Of a stretch of 64,000 nt of DNA, positions 1 to 11,508 are shown one piece after another. The translations under genes were made by a program, and so were the position numbers. Source of the stretch: Clostridiales bacterium (GTDB taxonomy: Bacteria; Bacillota; Clostridia; Lachnospirales; Lachnospiraceae). Numbering within the stretch: the first letter of the stretch is position 1; every line of letters starts with the position of its first letter. The stretch spans positions 1 to 64,000 of the forward strand of contig DUNO01000005.1 in NCBI GenBank assembly GCA_012839295.1. Direction: 5' to 3'. Under the pieces are notes generated by a model. It worked only from the letters and a program-made list of their open reading frames with translations, was not told the origin of the DNA and ran no database searches.

Positions 1-68
1 CAATGAAAATCTATTTCTGGATCCCATGTGGGAGACCCATATTTTTAGAATTTTCAGGGTTGTTTTAC

Positions 69-201
69 TGTTCAATTATCAAGGTTCATATTGCTGCCAC
101 GCCTTCAACACGCCTTCAAACTGTCAACTCATATTTCGAAGTTGTTTGTCGTTTACCGCGTCAGCAAAAAGAAGTATATCACAGTAAAAAACCTTTGTCA
201 A
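69..201 (-). promoter_or_regulatory. Probable rRNA operon promoter and leader (transcribes leftward out of window)
   Basis: On the minus strand a -35 TTGACA (196-201) and -10 TATACT (173-178) are separated by exactly 17 bp and preceded by long A/T tracts (202-250) resembling an UP element. About 90 nt downstream is a boxA-like leader segment (69-86; minus strand reads CCTTGATAATTGAACAGT), a sequence typical of the leader just before 16S rRNA in Firmicutes. No protein start follows before the window edge. The inference is that an rRNA operon begins within a few hundred bases to the left; the 16S itself is not visible. A second TTGACA (122-127) has no good -10. Bases 202-344 hold only A/T-rich sequence and no gene. 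Confidence 0.7.
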
Positions 202-344
202 CAACTTTTTGATTTAAATTTTTCAATTTTTTAAAAAAATATATTTAAATCACACAATCTCCCCATAAAACCGCATTTTGCGTCATTGTTAAAATAGCTA
301 AAAAACCCTGAAAACAAGGCTTTCCAGCTATCTTCCCTTTTAAG

Positions 345-596
345 CTATGAAACTATATAAAACTCCAAATTGTTTTCTAAGAAATTTATTTTTATAGCTT
401 TTTCCTCAAAATATCCCGTAATAACATTTTTCATTTCTTCATAGCCCCCATCACCAGCACTGCCCCTTAAAGGTTCTATGGTAAAGCTTTGACTGCTACA
501 GGTATCATGTAAATGCAATTTAAACCCTAAAGCCTTCTTATCCAATCTCTGGTTTATCTCATATACATCGTTATAAGTTAAAATTATTTTTCCCAT
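345..596 (-). CDS. Small conserved hypothetical protein, RDAC-like
   Basis: 83 residues, no signal peptide or membrane segment. A good Shine-Dalgarno (AAAGGAG, 7-8 nt before ATG) supports translation. The central stretch HLHDTCSSQSFTIEPL resembles, from memory, the short Lachnospiraceae family annotated as RDAC proteins, named for an R-D-A-C motif; here it reads H-D-T-C followed by a conserved S-x-x-I-E. The function of that family is unknown and I could not verify the match. It sits alone, co-oriented with tRNA-Ser but separated from it by a strong terminator, so it probably has its own promoter. It could be any small cytoplasmic protein; no role is proposed. Confidence 0.6.
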   Translation of the reverse strand: MGKIILTYNDVYEINQRLDKKALGFKLHLHDTCSSQSFTIEPLRGSAGDGGYEEMKNVITGYFEEKAIKINFLENNLEFYIVS

Positions 597-647
597 CTAA
601 TCCTACTCCTTTACCAGTATTCTCTTGCTTCTTATTTTTTTGAAAAT

Positions 648-684
648 GCAAAAAAGCCAACCGCAACAGCAATTGACTTTTTTT
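648..684 (-). terminator. Rho-independent terminator after tRNA-Ser
   Basis: A 12-bp stem (with G-U pairs) between 653-664 and 669-680, loop AACA, has T-runs on both sides: AAAAAA at 648-653 (U-run on the minus strand) and TTTTTTT on the plus side. It lies 15 nt past the 3' end of tRNA-Ser and is likely to end its transcript. Confidence 0.8.
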
Positions 685-698
685 GATAAAAAATATAA

Positions 699-786
699 CG
701 GAGAAAGAGGGATTTGAACCCTCGCGCCGGTTGCCCGACCTACACCCTTAGCAGGGGCGCCTCTTCGGCCTCTTGAGTATTTCTCC
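699..786 (-). tRNA. tRNA-Ser (anticodon GCT)
   Basis: The minus strand folds as a class II tRNA of 88 nt including the discriminator: acceptor GGAGAAA pairs perfectly with TTTCTCC, discriminator G, anticodon loop CT-GCT-AA, long variable arm, and a T-arm containing GGTTCAAATCC. CCA is not encoded. Reads AGC/AGU codons. It is followed by its own terminator. Confidence 0.95.
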
Positions 787-930
787 AAAAGCAGAACTGA
801 ATGTTCTTTATTTAATTTACCCTTAGATGGATCCTTTCATGCTAAATTTCATTGAATCCTCTATTTTGGCAGGTTTGACCCCTTGTTTCTCACGAGGCAA
901 AATCTAGTATAACAAATGACTTTTATTTTG

Positions 931-1473
931 TCAACTGCTTTGCAAAACTATTTCGTACAAATTATTTCCTTTTGAATCAATAACGACAATAACAGGAAAG
1001 TCCTCCACATATAGCTCACGGATGGCTTCCGTACCGAGATCATCATATGCAATAACCTTGGATGCTTTTATTTTCTTGGAAAGAAGGGCTCCTGCACCGC
1101 CCACTGCCGCAAAATAAACCGCTTTATTCTTGACCATTGATTCCACTACTTCTTTGCTTCTTTTCCCTTTACCGATCATGCCCTTTAAGCCATTATCTAA
1201 CAATAGGGGGGTATACTTATCCATCCTGCTGCTGGTGGTCGGCCCGGCAGATCCGATAACCTGTCCCTCCCTTGCCGGTGTTGGTCCAAGATAATACAAA
1301 ATACTGTCCTTTAGGTCAAAGGGTATCTCTTTTCCTTCCTCCATGGCCTGATACATTCTCTGATGGGCCGCATCCCTGGCCGTATAAATGGTCCCTGTAA
1401 TATAAACATAGTCCCCTGCCTGCAGACCTTTGACCTTATCCATTGTCAGCGGAGTATTTATATATTGATCCAT
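931..1473 (-). CDS. Class I (Fe-S) fumarate hydratase, beta subunit / C-terminal domain
   Basis: 180 residues, matching the stand-alone beta subunit of two-gene class I fumarase / L(+)-tartrate dehydratase. It carries the family signature GPTTSSRMD (about residues 77-85) and KGMIGKG (about 97-103), which contribute to substrate binding at the interface with the cluster-bearing alpha subunit. Reaction: reversible fumarate + water to malate, cytoplasmic, oxygen-sensitive. It lies 39 nt downstream of the alpha subunit and has its own Shine-Dalgarno (AGGGAGG), so the two form an operon. Tartrate dehydratase is the main alternative and cannot be excluded by sequence inspection; the fumarase call is more likely as a housekeeping gene beside gyrA. 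Confidence 0.88.
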   Translation of the reverse strand: MDQYINTPLTMDKVKGLQAGDYVYITGTIYTARDAAHQRMYQAMEEGKEIPFDLKDSILYYLGPTPAREGQVIGSAGPTTSSRMDKYTPLLLDNGLKGMIGKGKRSKEVVESMVKNKAVYFAAVGGAGALLSKKIKASKVIAYDDLGTEAIRELYVEDFPVIVVIDSKGNNLYEIVLQSS

Positions 1474-1512
1474 CGAAAATCCTCCCTTATTTTTGCTATA
1501 GGTAATTGTGAA

Positions 1513-2355
1513 TCATAAAACCCTGCTCACATGCCTGTTTACATGGCAGCAAATATTAATGGCGACCGGTAAGCCTGCAATGTGGGTCGGGTATGTCTCG
1601 ATATTTACTCCAAGGGCTGTAACCTTTCCGCCAAAACCGCCGGGTCCAATGCCAAGCTGATTAATCTCAAGCAGCAATTCATCCTCCAATTCCCTGATAT
1701 GCTCTATCGGGGAGGAAGTATCCATGCTTCTGGTTAAGGCTTTTTTTGATAGAACTGCGCATTTCTCAAAGCTGCCCCCAATACCTACACCCACCACAAT
1801 AGGAGGACAGGCGTTTGGGCCTGCTAATTTAACCGTCTCAAGAACCGCCCTTTTAACACCTTCCACACCATCCGAAGGCTTCAGCATATAGACACGGCTC
1901 ATATTTTCACTTCCAAAGCCCTTTGGGGCAACGGTAATTTCAACCCTATCCCCGGCTACGATCTCATAATGGATAATTCCCGGTGTATTATCCTTTGTAT
2001 TGATCCTAATTAAAGGATCTCCCACTACTGATTTCCGGAGATAGCCTTCCTCATAGCCCTGGCGGATCCCTTCATTAACCGCATCCTCCAGGTCCATCCC
2101 TTCAATATGGACGTCCTGTCCTAATTTTATAAATATAATTGCCATACCTGTATCCTGGCAGATCGGTATGGAATCCTCCGAGGCAATATCTAAATTCTCG
2201 GCCAACTGGCCTAAAATCTGCTTTCCCAGCGCGGTGGCCTCCTGGTCATAGGCTCCCCGAACCCTCTCTTCTACATCAGAAGCCAACTTATAGTTGGCTT
2301 CGATGCACATTTCTTTTATATTTTTGATGATTTCATCGGTATGCAGGTTTCTCAT
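1513..2355 (-). CDS. Class I (Fe-S) fumarate hydratase, alpha subunit / N-terminal domain
   Basis: 280 residues, normal length for the alpha subunit. Three conserved cysteines that ligate the catalytic [4Fe-4S] cluster are visible: PICQDTG (C about 65), GPNACPP (C about 184) and GSFEKCAVLSKKAL (C about 205). The enzyme needs the downstream beta subunit and would be confined to an anaerobic cytoplasm. ATG start has AAGGAG 6 nt upstream. It starts 77 nt beyond the gyrA stop, so transcription from the gyr operon could read into it. Like the beta subunit, it might act on tartrate; fumarate is favoured from context. Confidence 0.9.
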   Translation of the reverse strand: MRNLHTDEIIKNIKEMCIEANYKLASDVEERVRGAYDQEATALGKQILGQLAENLDIASEDSIPICQDTGMAIIFIKLGQDVHIEGMDLEDAVNEGIRQGYEEGYLRKSVVGDPLIRINTKDNTPGIIHYEIVAGDRVEITVAPKGFGSENMSRVYMLKPSDGVEGVKRAVLETVKLAGPNACPPIVVGVGIGGSFEKCAVLSKKALTRSMDTSSPIEHIRELEDELLLEINQLGIGPGGFGGKVTALGVNIETYPTHIAGLPVAINICCHVNRHVSRVL

Positions 2356-2432
2356 CGTAACTCCTTATATGAGTGCTGTTTACTGAAATATATCGAAACG
2401 CTGATATTCTTTCTGTCACGGATTATTTATAC

Positions 2433-5090
2433 TTACTCTTCAGAAGGCCTTTCTGCCTGGTCTTCTTCCCCGTCCTCCCCAGGATCTGTGTCTTCCTCTT
2501 CCTGGTCAACGGCAGGCTCTTCATCACCGGGTATATCATCAAAATCATCGGCCTCGGAATAATCTACCGGTTCAACCGGCAGGTTCTCCTCATCCAGCTC
2601 TTTTTCCAGATTCTTAATTAACTCCTCATCAGAGGTGGAGGTATTGCTCTCCCTTACCTTTGCAAAGCTGGCAACCTTAATATCGGTCTCCGCATTAATT
2701 GACATTAATTTTACACCGGAGGTGATACGTCCAAGAACTGAAATATCACTCACTATCAGACGGATTATGATTCCCTCCGTTGTAATCAGCATTACTTCAT
2801 TCTCATCATTTACCGCCTTAACACCTATGACATCACCGGTCTTTTCTGTGATCTTATAGCATTTCACACCTTTTCCGCCCCGGCGTTGTACGGTGAATTC
2901 TTCAATATCCGTACGCTTACCCATGCCATTTTCAGAAACAATTAATAAATACTTACCCTGGGTATGCATCTGCATTCCCACAATCTGGTCCTCACCTGTC
3001 AGCGTCATACCGATTACGCCCATAGAGGTCCTGCCGGTGGGGCGCACATCCCGCTCATTAAAGCGGATACACATACCGTTCTTTGTCACCAGGAAGATAT
3101 CCTTCTGGTTGTTAGTTGATTTTACCTCAATCAGCTCATCATCTTCCCTTAAGTTGATGGCCTGCAGGCCTGATTTCCTGATATTCTCATATTCACGGAT
3201 CGGTGTTTTCTTTACAATACCATTCTTCGTCGCCATGAAAAGGAATCTGTTATCCTGATATTCCTTCAGCGGAATAATGGCAGTGATCCGTTCCTCCGGC
3301 AGTAGCTGCAGCAGATTTACAATTGCCGTACCCCTGGCAGTCCTTCCTGCCTCCGGAATCTCATATGCCTTGAGACGGTATACCCGGCCCTTATTTGTAA
3401 AGAACATGATATAGTGATGGTTGGTTGTCATCAATAAATCTTCGATAAAGTCCTCTTCAATGGTCTGCATTCCCTTAATGCCCTTACCACCCCGGTGCTG
3501 GCTCTTAAAATTATCAACGGTCATCCTCTTGATATAGCCCAGCCTGGTCTTGGCAATTACCGTATTTTCATTAGGGATCAGGTCCTCCATGGAAATGTCA
3601 AACTCATCAAAGCCGATGGAGGTTCTTCTGTCATCACCGTATTTATCACGGATTACTGTGATTTCATCCCTGATGACACCAAGTAACAGCTTCTCATCTG
3701 CAAGGATTGCTTTATATTCCGCAATCTTCGCCTGCAGCTCTGCATATTCGTTCTCCAGCCTCTCCCTTTCCAACCCGGTAAGAGCACGGAGCCTCATATC
3801 AATGATGGCCTGGGCCTGTACATCGGTTAAGCCAAAACGTTCGATTAAGCGTTCCTTCGCTATATTACCGTTTTGTGAGGACCGTATGATTGAGATTACC
3901 TCGTCAATATTATCAAGGGCAATCAGCAAGCCCTGTAAAATGTGGGCCCTTTCCTCAGCTTTATTTAAATCGTATTTTGTACGTCTGGTTACAACTTCTT
4001 TTTGATGCTGTAAGTAATAATTCAGCATCTGGTGCAGGTTCAGGATGCGGGGCTCATTATTTACCAGTGCAAGCATAATTACGCCGAAGGTATCCTGCAG
4101 CTGCGTATGCTTATAGAGCTGGTTCAACATGACATTCGCATTTACATCCCTGCGGAGCTCAATTACGATTCTCATGCCGGTACGGTCCGATTCGTCACGG
4201 AGCTCTGTGATCCCGTCAATCTTCTTTTCCTTTACAAGGTCTGCTATTTTCTCAATTAAGCGGGCCTTATTCACCATGTAGGGCAGCTCCGTTACTATGA
4301 TACGGTTCTTGCCATTTGCCATAGGCTCAATATCGGTGACGGCCCGGACACGGACCTTTCCTCTTCCTGTACGGTATGCCTCTTCAATACCGGCGGTTCC
4401 CAGTATCTCTGCACCTGTAGGGAAATCCGGTCCTTTGATGATCTGAAGCAGCTCTTCAATTTCCGTATCCCGGTCCTCCTCGATATGGTTATTGATGATT
4501 TTTAAGACACCATTAATAACCTCACGTAAATTGTGGGGAGGAATATTGGTAGCCATACCTACCGCGATACCGGAGGTACCGTTCACCAGCAGATTCGGAT
4601 ATCTGGAGGGCAGTACGCTGGGTTCCTTTTCTGTTTCGTCAAAGTTTGGATTAAAATCAACGGTATCTTTATTGATGTCCGACAGCATTTCCATGGAAAT
4701 CTTGCTCAGACGGGCCTCAGTATAACGCATCGCTGCCGCACTATCACCGTCAACGGAGCCGAAGTTTCCATGTCCATCAATTAACGGGTATCTGGTAGAG
4801 AAATCCTGCGCCAGCTTTACCAATGCCTCATATATGGAGCTGTCTCCATGAGGATGGTACTTACCCATGGTATCACCTACAATACGCGCACATTTACGGT
4901 GCGGCTTGTCGGGACCATTGTTCAACTCAATCATTGCATATAAAATTCTTCTCTGTACCGGTTTTAAACCGTCCCTTACATCGGGCAGGGCGCGTGCCGC
5001 AATAACAGACATGGCATAATCGATATAGGATGTTTCCATCGTCTTTCTTAAATCGACGTCATGCACCTTGTCGAAGATATTCTCTTCCAT
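2433..5090 (-). CDS. gyrA: DNA gyrase subunit A
   Basis: 885 residues from the ATG at 5090, chosen because GGAGGA lies 7 nt upstream; a TTG 18 nt earlier is less likely. N-terminal breakage-reunion domain has the catalytic Tyr in AMRYTEARL (about residue 121), and the quinolone-determining region reads [10 protein letters not shown], with Ser and Glu at the classic resistance positions (wild-type Gram-positive pattern). The C-terminal beta-pinwheel has GyrA boxes QHRGGKG and QRRGGKG. It ends in a long acidic tail rich in Glu/Asp, common in Firmicutes GyrA. Works with GyrB as A2B2 to introduce negative supercoils. It lies 58 nt after gyrB in the dnaA-dnaN-yaaA-recF-gyrB-gyrA arm. Confidence 0.98.
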   Translation of the reverse strand: MEENIFDKVHDVDLRKTMETSYIDYAMSVIAARALPDVRDGLKPVQRRILYAMIELNNGPDKPHRKCARIVGDTMGKYHPHGDSSIYEALVKLAQDFSTRYPLIDGHGNFGSVDGDSAAAMRYTEARLSKISMEMLSDINKDTVDFNPNFDETEKEPSVLPSRYPNLLVNGTSGIAVGMATNIPPHNLREVINGVLKIINNHIEEDRDTEIEELLQIIKGPDFPTGAEILGTAGIEEAYRTGRGKVRVRAVTDIEPMANGKNRIIVTELPYMVNKARLIEKIADLVKEKKIDGITELRDESDRTGMRIVIELRRDVNANVMLNQLYKHTQLQDTFGVIMLALVNNEPRILNLHQMLNYYLQHQKEVVTRRTKYDLNKAEERAHILQGLLIALDNIDEVISIIRSSQNGNIAKERLIERFGLTDVQAQAIIDMRLRALTGLERERLENEYAELQAKIAEYKAILADEKLLLGVIRDEITVIRDKYGDDRRTSIGFDEFDISMEDLIPNENTVIAKTRLGYIKRMTVDNFKSQHRGGKGIKGMQTIEEDFIEDLLMTTNHHYIMFFTNKGRVYRLKAYEIPEAGRTARGTAIVNLLQLLPEERITAIIPLKEYQDNRFLFMATKNGIVKKTPIREYENIRKSGLQAINLREDDELIEVKSTNNQKDIFLVTKNGMCIRFNERDVRPTGRTSMGVIGMTLTGEDQIVGMQMHTQGKYLLIVSENGMGKRTDIEEFTVQRRGGKGVKCYKITEKTGDVIGVKAVNDENEVMLITTEGIIIRLIVSDISVLGRITSGVKLMSINAETDIKVASFAKVRESNTSTSDEELIKNLEKELDEENLPVEPVDYSEADDFDDIPGDEEPAVDQEEEDTDPGEDGEEDQAERPSEE

Positions 5091-5148
5091 TACTCTTCCT
5101 CCGTTCAAACTTCCATAAATGCAGCCGCTCTAGGGCATATGGAATAGT

Positions 5149-7161
<2,013 letters not shown>

Positions 7162-7173
7162 CTTTACAATAAA

Positions 7174-8268
7174 TTATATTGTTCTTTCCAAACTGTTTAC
7201 AGTTCCTTCCACTACCTGAAACACCTTATCATAAGCAAATCTATGATTCACAAATTCCTCCAGCCCGGTACAGGTAATCATTGTCTGGATATCCCCGATG
7301 CTGTTTAGAAGATAATTCTGGCGCTGCCTGTCTAATTCTGATAAAACGTCATCCAGCAAAAGGATTGGATTTTCCTTAATGATGGACTTCACCAAATCAA
7401 TTTCCGCCAGCTTACAGGATAATGCGGCGGTCCTTTGCTGTCCTTGGGAACCATATTTACGGATATCAATGTCACCAAGCAAAAACCCCAGGTCATCCCT
7501 GTGGGGGCCCGTATTTGTCATTTTTAATGAAAGGTCTTTCTCCCTGGTTCTTTTTAAGCTTCCTCCAAAATCTGCGGCCCTCACATTTGGCTCATATTGA
7601 AGTATTAACTGCTCCTTACCGCCTGTCAGCCTCTTATGTATCTCTCCCACTAAAGCATTCAGCCTTATTACAAACTCTTCCCTCGTTTTTATAATCTTAC
7701 AACCATATTCCAGAAGCTTTTCATCCCAGACCGTGAGGGTATCAATCAGACTCCGGTTCAGGGCGATCTGCTTTAAAAGGTTATTGCGCTGTGCCAAAAC
7801 CTTATTGTAATTGCCAAGCTGGCTTAAATATATCTTGTCTAACTGGCAAAGCTCCAGGTCCAAAAACCTTCTTCTTTCTGCCGGCCCATTTTTTATAATA
7901 TATAAATCCTCCGGAGAAAAAAACACAAGGTTAAGCATTCCAAATAATTCACCTTGTCTTTTGATGGGAATACCATCTATGGCAACTCCCTTAGCTTTAT
8001 TCTTCTTCAGATGTAAATCAATTCTGTGGGGAATCTGATTTTTTTCAAGAATAACTCTGACGTGGGCCTCTTCTTCAGTAAAACTGACCATTTCTTTATC
8101 CTTGCTTCCCCGGTGGGACTTGGTCGTTCCGCAGAGATAAATAGCCTCAAGTATATTTGTCTTTCCCTGGGCATTCTCGCCGTACAAAATATTGGTACCG
8201 CTCGAAAATTGCATATTCAGATGGTTATAGTTGCGGTAATCCTTTAGTTCTAATGACTTTACAATCAT
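7174..8268 (-). CDS. recF: DNA replication/repair protein RecF
   Basis: 364 residues, full length. SMC-like ATPase with Walker A GENAQGKTN (about residues 30-38), ABC-type signature GSQGQQRT (about 275) and Walker B ILLLDDVLSELD (about 302-313). RecF with RecO and RecR loads RecA at gapped DNA. Located in the standard order between yaaA and gyrB; start ATG preceded by a modest AGAAGGA. The predicted protein ends about 115 nt before gyrB, with the Shine-Dalgarno array filling that spacer. No anomalies. Confidence 0.97.
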   Translation of the reverse strand: MIVKSLELKDYRNYNHLNMQFSSGTNILYGENAQGKTNILEAIYLCGTTKSHRGSKDKEMVSFTEEEAHVRVILEKNQIPHRIDLHLKKNKAKGVAIDGIPIKRQGELFGMLNLVFFSPEDLYIIKNGPAERRRFLDLELCQLDKIYLSQLGNYNKVLAQRNNLLKQIALNRSLIDTLTVWDEKLLEYGCKIIKTREEFVIRLNALVGEIHKRLTGGKEQLILQYEPNVRAADFGGSLKRTREKDLSLKMTNTGPHRDDLGFLLGDIDIRKYGSQGQQRTAALSCKLAEIDLVKSIIKENPILLLDDVLSELDRQRQNYLLNSIGDIQTMITCTGLEEFVNHRFAYDKVFQVVEGTVNSLERTI

Positions 8269-8312
8269 AGCTGCACCAACGGTTCCTTCTGCGTAATAAT
8301 ACCTGCGATCTC

Positions 8313-8522
8313 TTATTTTATAATTTTAATCTGCTCACCATTATATTCCACCATATCTCCATCGTGGAGCTTCTTGCCCCTTTGGACCTCTACAACTCCA
8401 TTGACCTTTACCAATCCGTCAAGGATCTCATTTTTGGCATCCACGCCGGAACCAACGAAACCGGCAGCCTTTAATGCCTGCCCCAGCTTGATATATTCTT
8501 CCCTAAGCTTAATCTGATGCAT
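8313..8522 (-). CDS. yaaA: S4-domain RNA-binding protein YaaA/RlbA type
   Basis: 69 residues, almost entirely a single S4 RNA-binding fold: LKAAGFVGSGVDAKNEILDG-type first half and VEVQRGKKLHDGDMVEYNG second half. Conserved between dnaN and recF in Firmicutes; exact RNA target not established. ATG has AAAGGA 9 nt upstream. It is separated from dnaN by a 104-bp spacer full of inverted repeats, so its expression may be partly uncoupled from dnaN. Confidence 0.92.
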   Translation of the reverse strand: MHQIKLREEYIKLGQALKAAGFVGSGVDAKNEILDGLVKVNGVVEVQRGKKLHDGDMVEYNGEQIKIIK

Positions 8523-8543
8523 CTAATACATCCTTTCCAGTAT

Positions 8544-8597
8544 ACTGCCTCCGGCAGTGCACTTACTGCGGGCCTCGGTATCCGGCCCCACCGCAGT
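8544..8597 (-). other. Stem-loops between dnaN and yaaA
   Basis: Two consecutive perfect inverted repeats: ACTGCC/GGCAGT (8544-8549, 8553-8558) and ACTGCGG/CCGCAGT (8565-8571, 8591-8597). The second encloses further complementary GGCC segments. No T-run follows on the minus strand, so a processing site or attenuator is more likely than a full terminator. Function inferred only. Confidence 0.5.
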
Positions 8598-8626
8598 CAC
8601 ACAAGCAGGTACCGGATATCATATCG

Positions 8627-9736
8627 TTACGCAGCAACATTAATATTAACAGGTAAAATCAAATAAATATAGGACTGGTCCTTATCGCGGATAAAGCAGG
8701 GTGCTTTTGCATTTATCAGATAAATGTCAACATTCTCATCGTCAATTACGCGCAGGGCATCCAGCAGGAATTTTGGATTAAAACCGATAACGATATCCTT
8801 GCCTTCCAAAGTAATATCGATCTCTTCATTCATGGAACCGATGGCTGTATTAATCTTTAATTCAAAATTATTATTCTTTATATCGATGATAATCGGCTTC
8901 TTGTCCGTCTCCCTGATCAGCAGGGATGCTCTTTCAATACAATTTTGGAGCTCTTTTTTATTGATTGTAACCTTTGTCTCATAATCACTGGAGAGCATCT
9001 GGTCAATGCGGTAGTACTCTCCTTCGATCAGCCTGGTCAAAACCACGGTATCATCAAATTCAAATAATGCATGCTTATCCGTAAAAAAGATGTTCACTAA
9101 GGAGCTAACCTCGCCGGATAATATCTTGCTTATTTCATTTAAGGTCTTTCCTGGTACGATAACCTTCCTGTCCTCATAGGAGTCCTTCATAAATACCTTC
9201 CGGATCGAAATCCTGTGTCCATCCAAGGAGATAACCCTTAATTCATTATTCTTTATTTCAAACAGCTCTCCCGTCATGATCTTGTTGCTTTCATTATCGG
9301 AGATGGAAAATACAGTCTGTCTAATGATTTCCTTTAAGGTGAACTGGGACAGGACTATCGGGTTTTCCTTTTCAACCTTAGGAAGGCTTGGGAATTCCTC
9401 ACCGGATCTTCCTGAAATGGAGAACTTCGCTTTTTCACAGTTAATCTCCGTCATATAGGAGTCGTCCGTCAGTATGCTGACTTCATTTTCCGGAAGCCTT
9501 CTTACGATTTCAGAAAATATCTTTGCATTGAGGGCAACTGTGCCCTTTTCTATAATTGTTCCCTTAACAAAGGTTTCAATTCCAAGTTCCATATCATTTG
9601 CCGTTAATTTTATTCCTAAATCGGATGCTTCTATAATGAGACATTCTAAAATAGGCATGGTAGATTTAACAGGTACTGCTTTTAATACAATATTAACACC
9701 ATTCAAAAGATCCGCTTTCTGGCATTGGATTTTCAT
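8627..9736 (-). CDS. dnaN: DNA polymerase III beta subunit (sliding clamp)
   Basis: 369 residues, normal for the three-domain clamp. Diagnostic segments include the N-terminal MKIQCQKADLLNGVNIVLKAV, PILECLIIEA, SGRSGEEFPSLP and a C-terminal DENVDIYLINAKAPCFIRD with final LPVNI, which forms the clamp's protein-binding region. Forms a dimeric ring that tethers polymerase III and many partners. The ribosome site GGGAGA lies 10 nt before ATG, and a perfect DnaA box (TTATACACA, 9738-9746) lies between them, suggesting DnaA can influence dnaN expression. Confidence 0.97.
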   Translation of the reverse strand: MKIQCQKADLLNGVNIVLKAVPVKSTMPILECLIIEASDLGIKLTANDMELGIETFVKGTIIEKGTVALNAKIFSEIVRRLPENEVSILTDDSYMTEINCEKAKFSISGRSGEEFPSLPKVEKENPIVLSQFTLKEIIRQTVFSISDNESNKIMTGELFEIKNNELRVISLDGHRISIRKVFMKDSYEDRKVIVPGKTLNEISKILSGEVSSLVNIFFTDKHALFEFDDTVVLTRLIEGEYYRIDQMLSSDYETKVTINKKELQNCIERASLLIRETDKKPIIIDIKNNNFELKINTAIGSMNEEIDITLEGKDIVIGFNPKFLLDALRVIDDENVDIYLINAKAPCFIRDKDQSYIYLILPVNINVAA

Positions 9737-10096
9737 CTGTGTATAATCTCCCTTCGCGTATAATATATAAATATATTAAAGATTTTTAGTACTCGTCTTA
9801 ATAAGGATTGTGAATTTGTTGATATAGCCCCTCAGCACTACAAAATCAAGGGCTTAAGGGCTAGGATAACTTGTATGATAACAGCAGGTTTTCCTGTGGA
9901 CAAGATCATGATAAATAACATACAGAAATTGTAATATTTTTTATGAACAGTGTATCAACCATTTATCAACCCTGTATCAACAGAAAATCAACTAAAGTAT
10001 GCCCAGCGGTATCAGCTGTCAAAAGTATTTTAATAAAATACTCAGGAAAAGAATGATCAGATTCAGTTTCTTCTATATTAATAGTACATCATTAAT
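9737..10096 (-). promoter_or_regulatory. dnaA-dnaN intergenic region with DnaA boxes (possible second half of a bipartite origin)
   Basis: This 360-bp spacer holds a perfect DnaA box TTATACACA on the minus strand (9738-9746) directly upstream of the dnaN ATG. A one-mismatch box TTGTCCACA lies near 9894-9902 and several looser TATCAAC-type sites between about 9955 and 9990. Much of the rest is A/T rich (9758-9785, 9925-9950). In Bacillus the dnaA-dnaN spacer carries the unwinding half of a bipartite origin; a similar role here is inferred. No gene was found in it. Confidence 0.6.
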
Positions 10097-11449
10097 TTAT
10101 TCCGGATTAATCTTCTTTATTAACACGTCAATCGTATTATGTACCGCAGGATCCTGCGCAATATCACCTAATACCTTTTCATAACCATGAAGAACCGTTG
10201 AATGATCCCGGTTGCCAAGGGTTTTACCAATCTCAGTAACAGACATCTCAGTTAGCCGGCGGCATAGATACATAACAATCTGCCTTGGATAGGATACATT
10301 CCTGCTTTTGTCTTTAGAATAAATGTCAGCCGGAGTTATGTTATGGTGCTCAGCGACAACCTCTATAATTAACTCAGCTGTAATAACCTTCTTTTCATTT
10401 GGTGAAATAATGTCTTTTAGAGCTTCCTCTGCAAGTAACAGGTTCAGCTCCCTTTTCTTAAGGCGGGAGAAGGCAACAATCTTGGTTAAGGCCCCTTCCA
10501 GCTCACGGATATTGGATTTAATGTTGGTCGCTATATAACGGAGAACCTCTTCGTCTACCTTTAAGCCGTCCAGCTCCTCTTTTTTACGGAGGATTGCCAT
10601 CCTGGTTTCATAATCAGGAGACTGGATGTCCGCCAGCAGGCCATGCTCAAAACGGGAGCGGAGCCTGTCCTCTAAGGTAAGCATTTCCTTCGGAGGGCGG
10701 TCACTGGAGATAATAATTTGCCTCTTGGATTCATGCAGGGTATTAAAGGTATGGAAAAACTCCTCCTGGGTTCGTTCCTTACCTATAATAAATTGGATAT
10801 CATCAATTAACAGGATATCGATTGACCTGTATTTTTCCCTGAATTGGGTTGTCGTATTCTTTTGGATTGCGTCAATCAATTCATTGGTAAATTTCTCACT
10901 GGTAACATAGAGCACCTTTGTGTCCGGGTTCTGACCCAATACAAAATGGGCGATAGAATGCATCAAGTGTGTTTTACCAAGACCTACGCCCCCGTAAATG
11001 AAAAGCGGATTGTAGATTTCACCCGGGTTTTCAGCAACAGCGAGAGCCGCTGCCCTTGCAAATTCATTATTTCCTCCGACAACGAAGGTGTCAAAAGTAT
11101 ATCTGGCATTTAAAAATGTCGGTCCATTATTTTTCTTCTTGGAAATCGCGGGCTCCGGAGCTTTTTTCTCCTGATCTATCTGGCTTTTGAGAACAAACCT
11201 GATCTCATAAGGCTCGTTCATGATCTCTTCTATCGATACCTTTAATAATAATTCGTATTTATTGCGAATAATATTAATGCTTGGAGGTCCAATGCGTTCA
11301 TCATTAATAAGAATCGTAATAACATGGTCAACTACATCATATACCTTAAGTGGCTTTAGCCAGGTATTGTAGGACACGTCTGTTATTCCGTATTCTGCGA
11401 TCAAATATTTTAAAATGTCATCCCATTTTGATTGAATTAAGCTCTTCAT
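10097..11449 (-). CDS. dnaA: Chromosomal replication initiator protein DnaA
   Basis: 450 residues from the ATG at 11449 (GGAGG 6 nt upstream); an in-frame GTG 12 nt earlier overlaps that site and is rejected. Domain I (about 1-85) includes YNTWLKPLK; a linker follows; AAA+ domain III has Walker A GGVGLGKTH (about 150) and Walker B ILLIDDIQF (about 210), with sensor and arginine-finger region DRLRSRFEHGL; domain IV ends with the DNA-binding signature RDHSTVLHGYEK. Binds DnaA boxes clustered just upstream and opens the origin. Likely autoregulated, since DnaA boxes lie within 130-290 bp upstream of its promoter. Confidence 0.98.
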   Translation of the reverse strand: MKSLIQSKWDDILKYLIAEYGITDVSYNTWLKPLKVYDVVDHVITILINDERIGPPSINIIRNKYELLLKVSIEEIMNEPYEIRFVLKSQIDQEKKAPEPAISKKKNNGPTFLNARYTFDTFVVGGNNEFARAAALAVAENPGEIYNPLFIYGGVGLGKTHLMHSIAHFVLGQNPDTKVLYVTSEKFTNELIDAIQKNTTTQFREKYRSIDILLIDDIQFIIGKERTQEEFFHTFNTLHESKRQIIISSDRPPKEMLTLEDRLRSRFEHGLLADIQSPDYETRMAILRKKEELDGLKVDEEVLRYIATNIKSNIRELEGALTKIVAFSRLKKRELNLLLAEEALKDIISPNEKKVITAELIIEVVAEHHNITPADIYSKDKSRNVSYPRQIVMYLCRRLTEMSVTEIGKTLGNRDHSTVLHGYEKVLGDIAQDPAVHNTIDVLIKKINPE

Positions 11450-11481
11450 TGTTTCCTCCACGAATACTCACTAAGATATAT

Positions 11482-11508
11482 ATTATAACAAAAGTATTAA
11501 ATTTTCAA
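11482..11508 (-). promoter_or_regulatory. dnaA promoter
   Basis: Minus strand -10 TATAAT (11482-11487) with a possible -35 TTGAAA (11503-11508); the 15-bp spacer is short, so the -35 is uncertain. It lies 33 nt upstream of the dnaA ATG. Confidence 0.6.

Noticed and set aside
3-212. 69-residue frame at the left edge
   Set aside because: It overlaps the minus-strand rRNA promoter and leader, with no Shine-Dalgarno.
603-788. 61-residue minus-strand frame
   Set aside because: It runs through tRNA-Ser and its terminator; no ribosome site; it is an artefact of the RNA gene.
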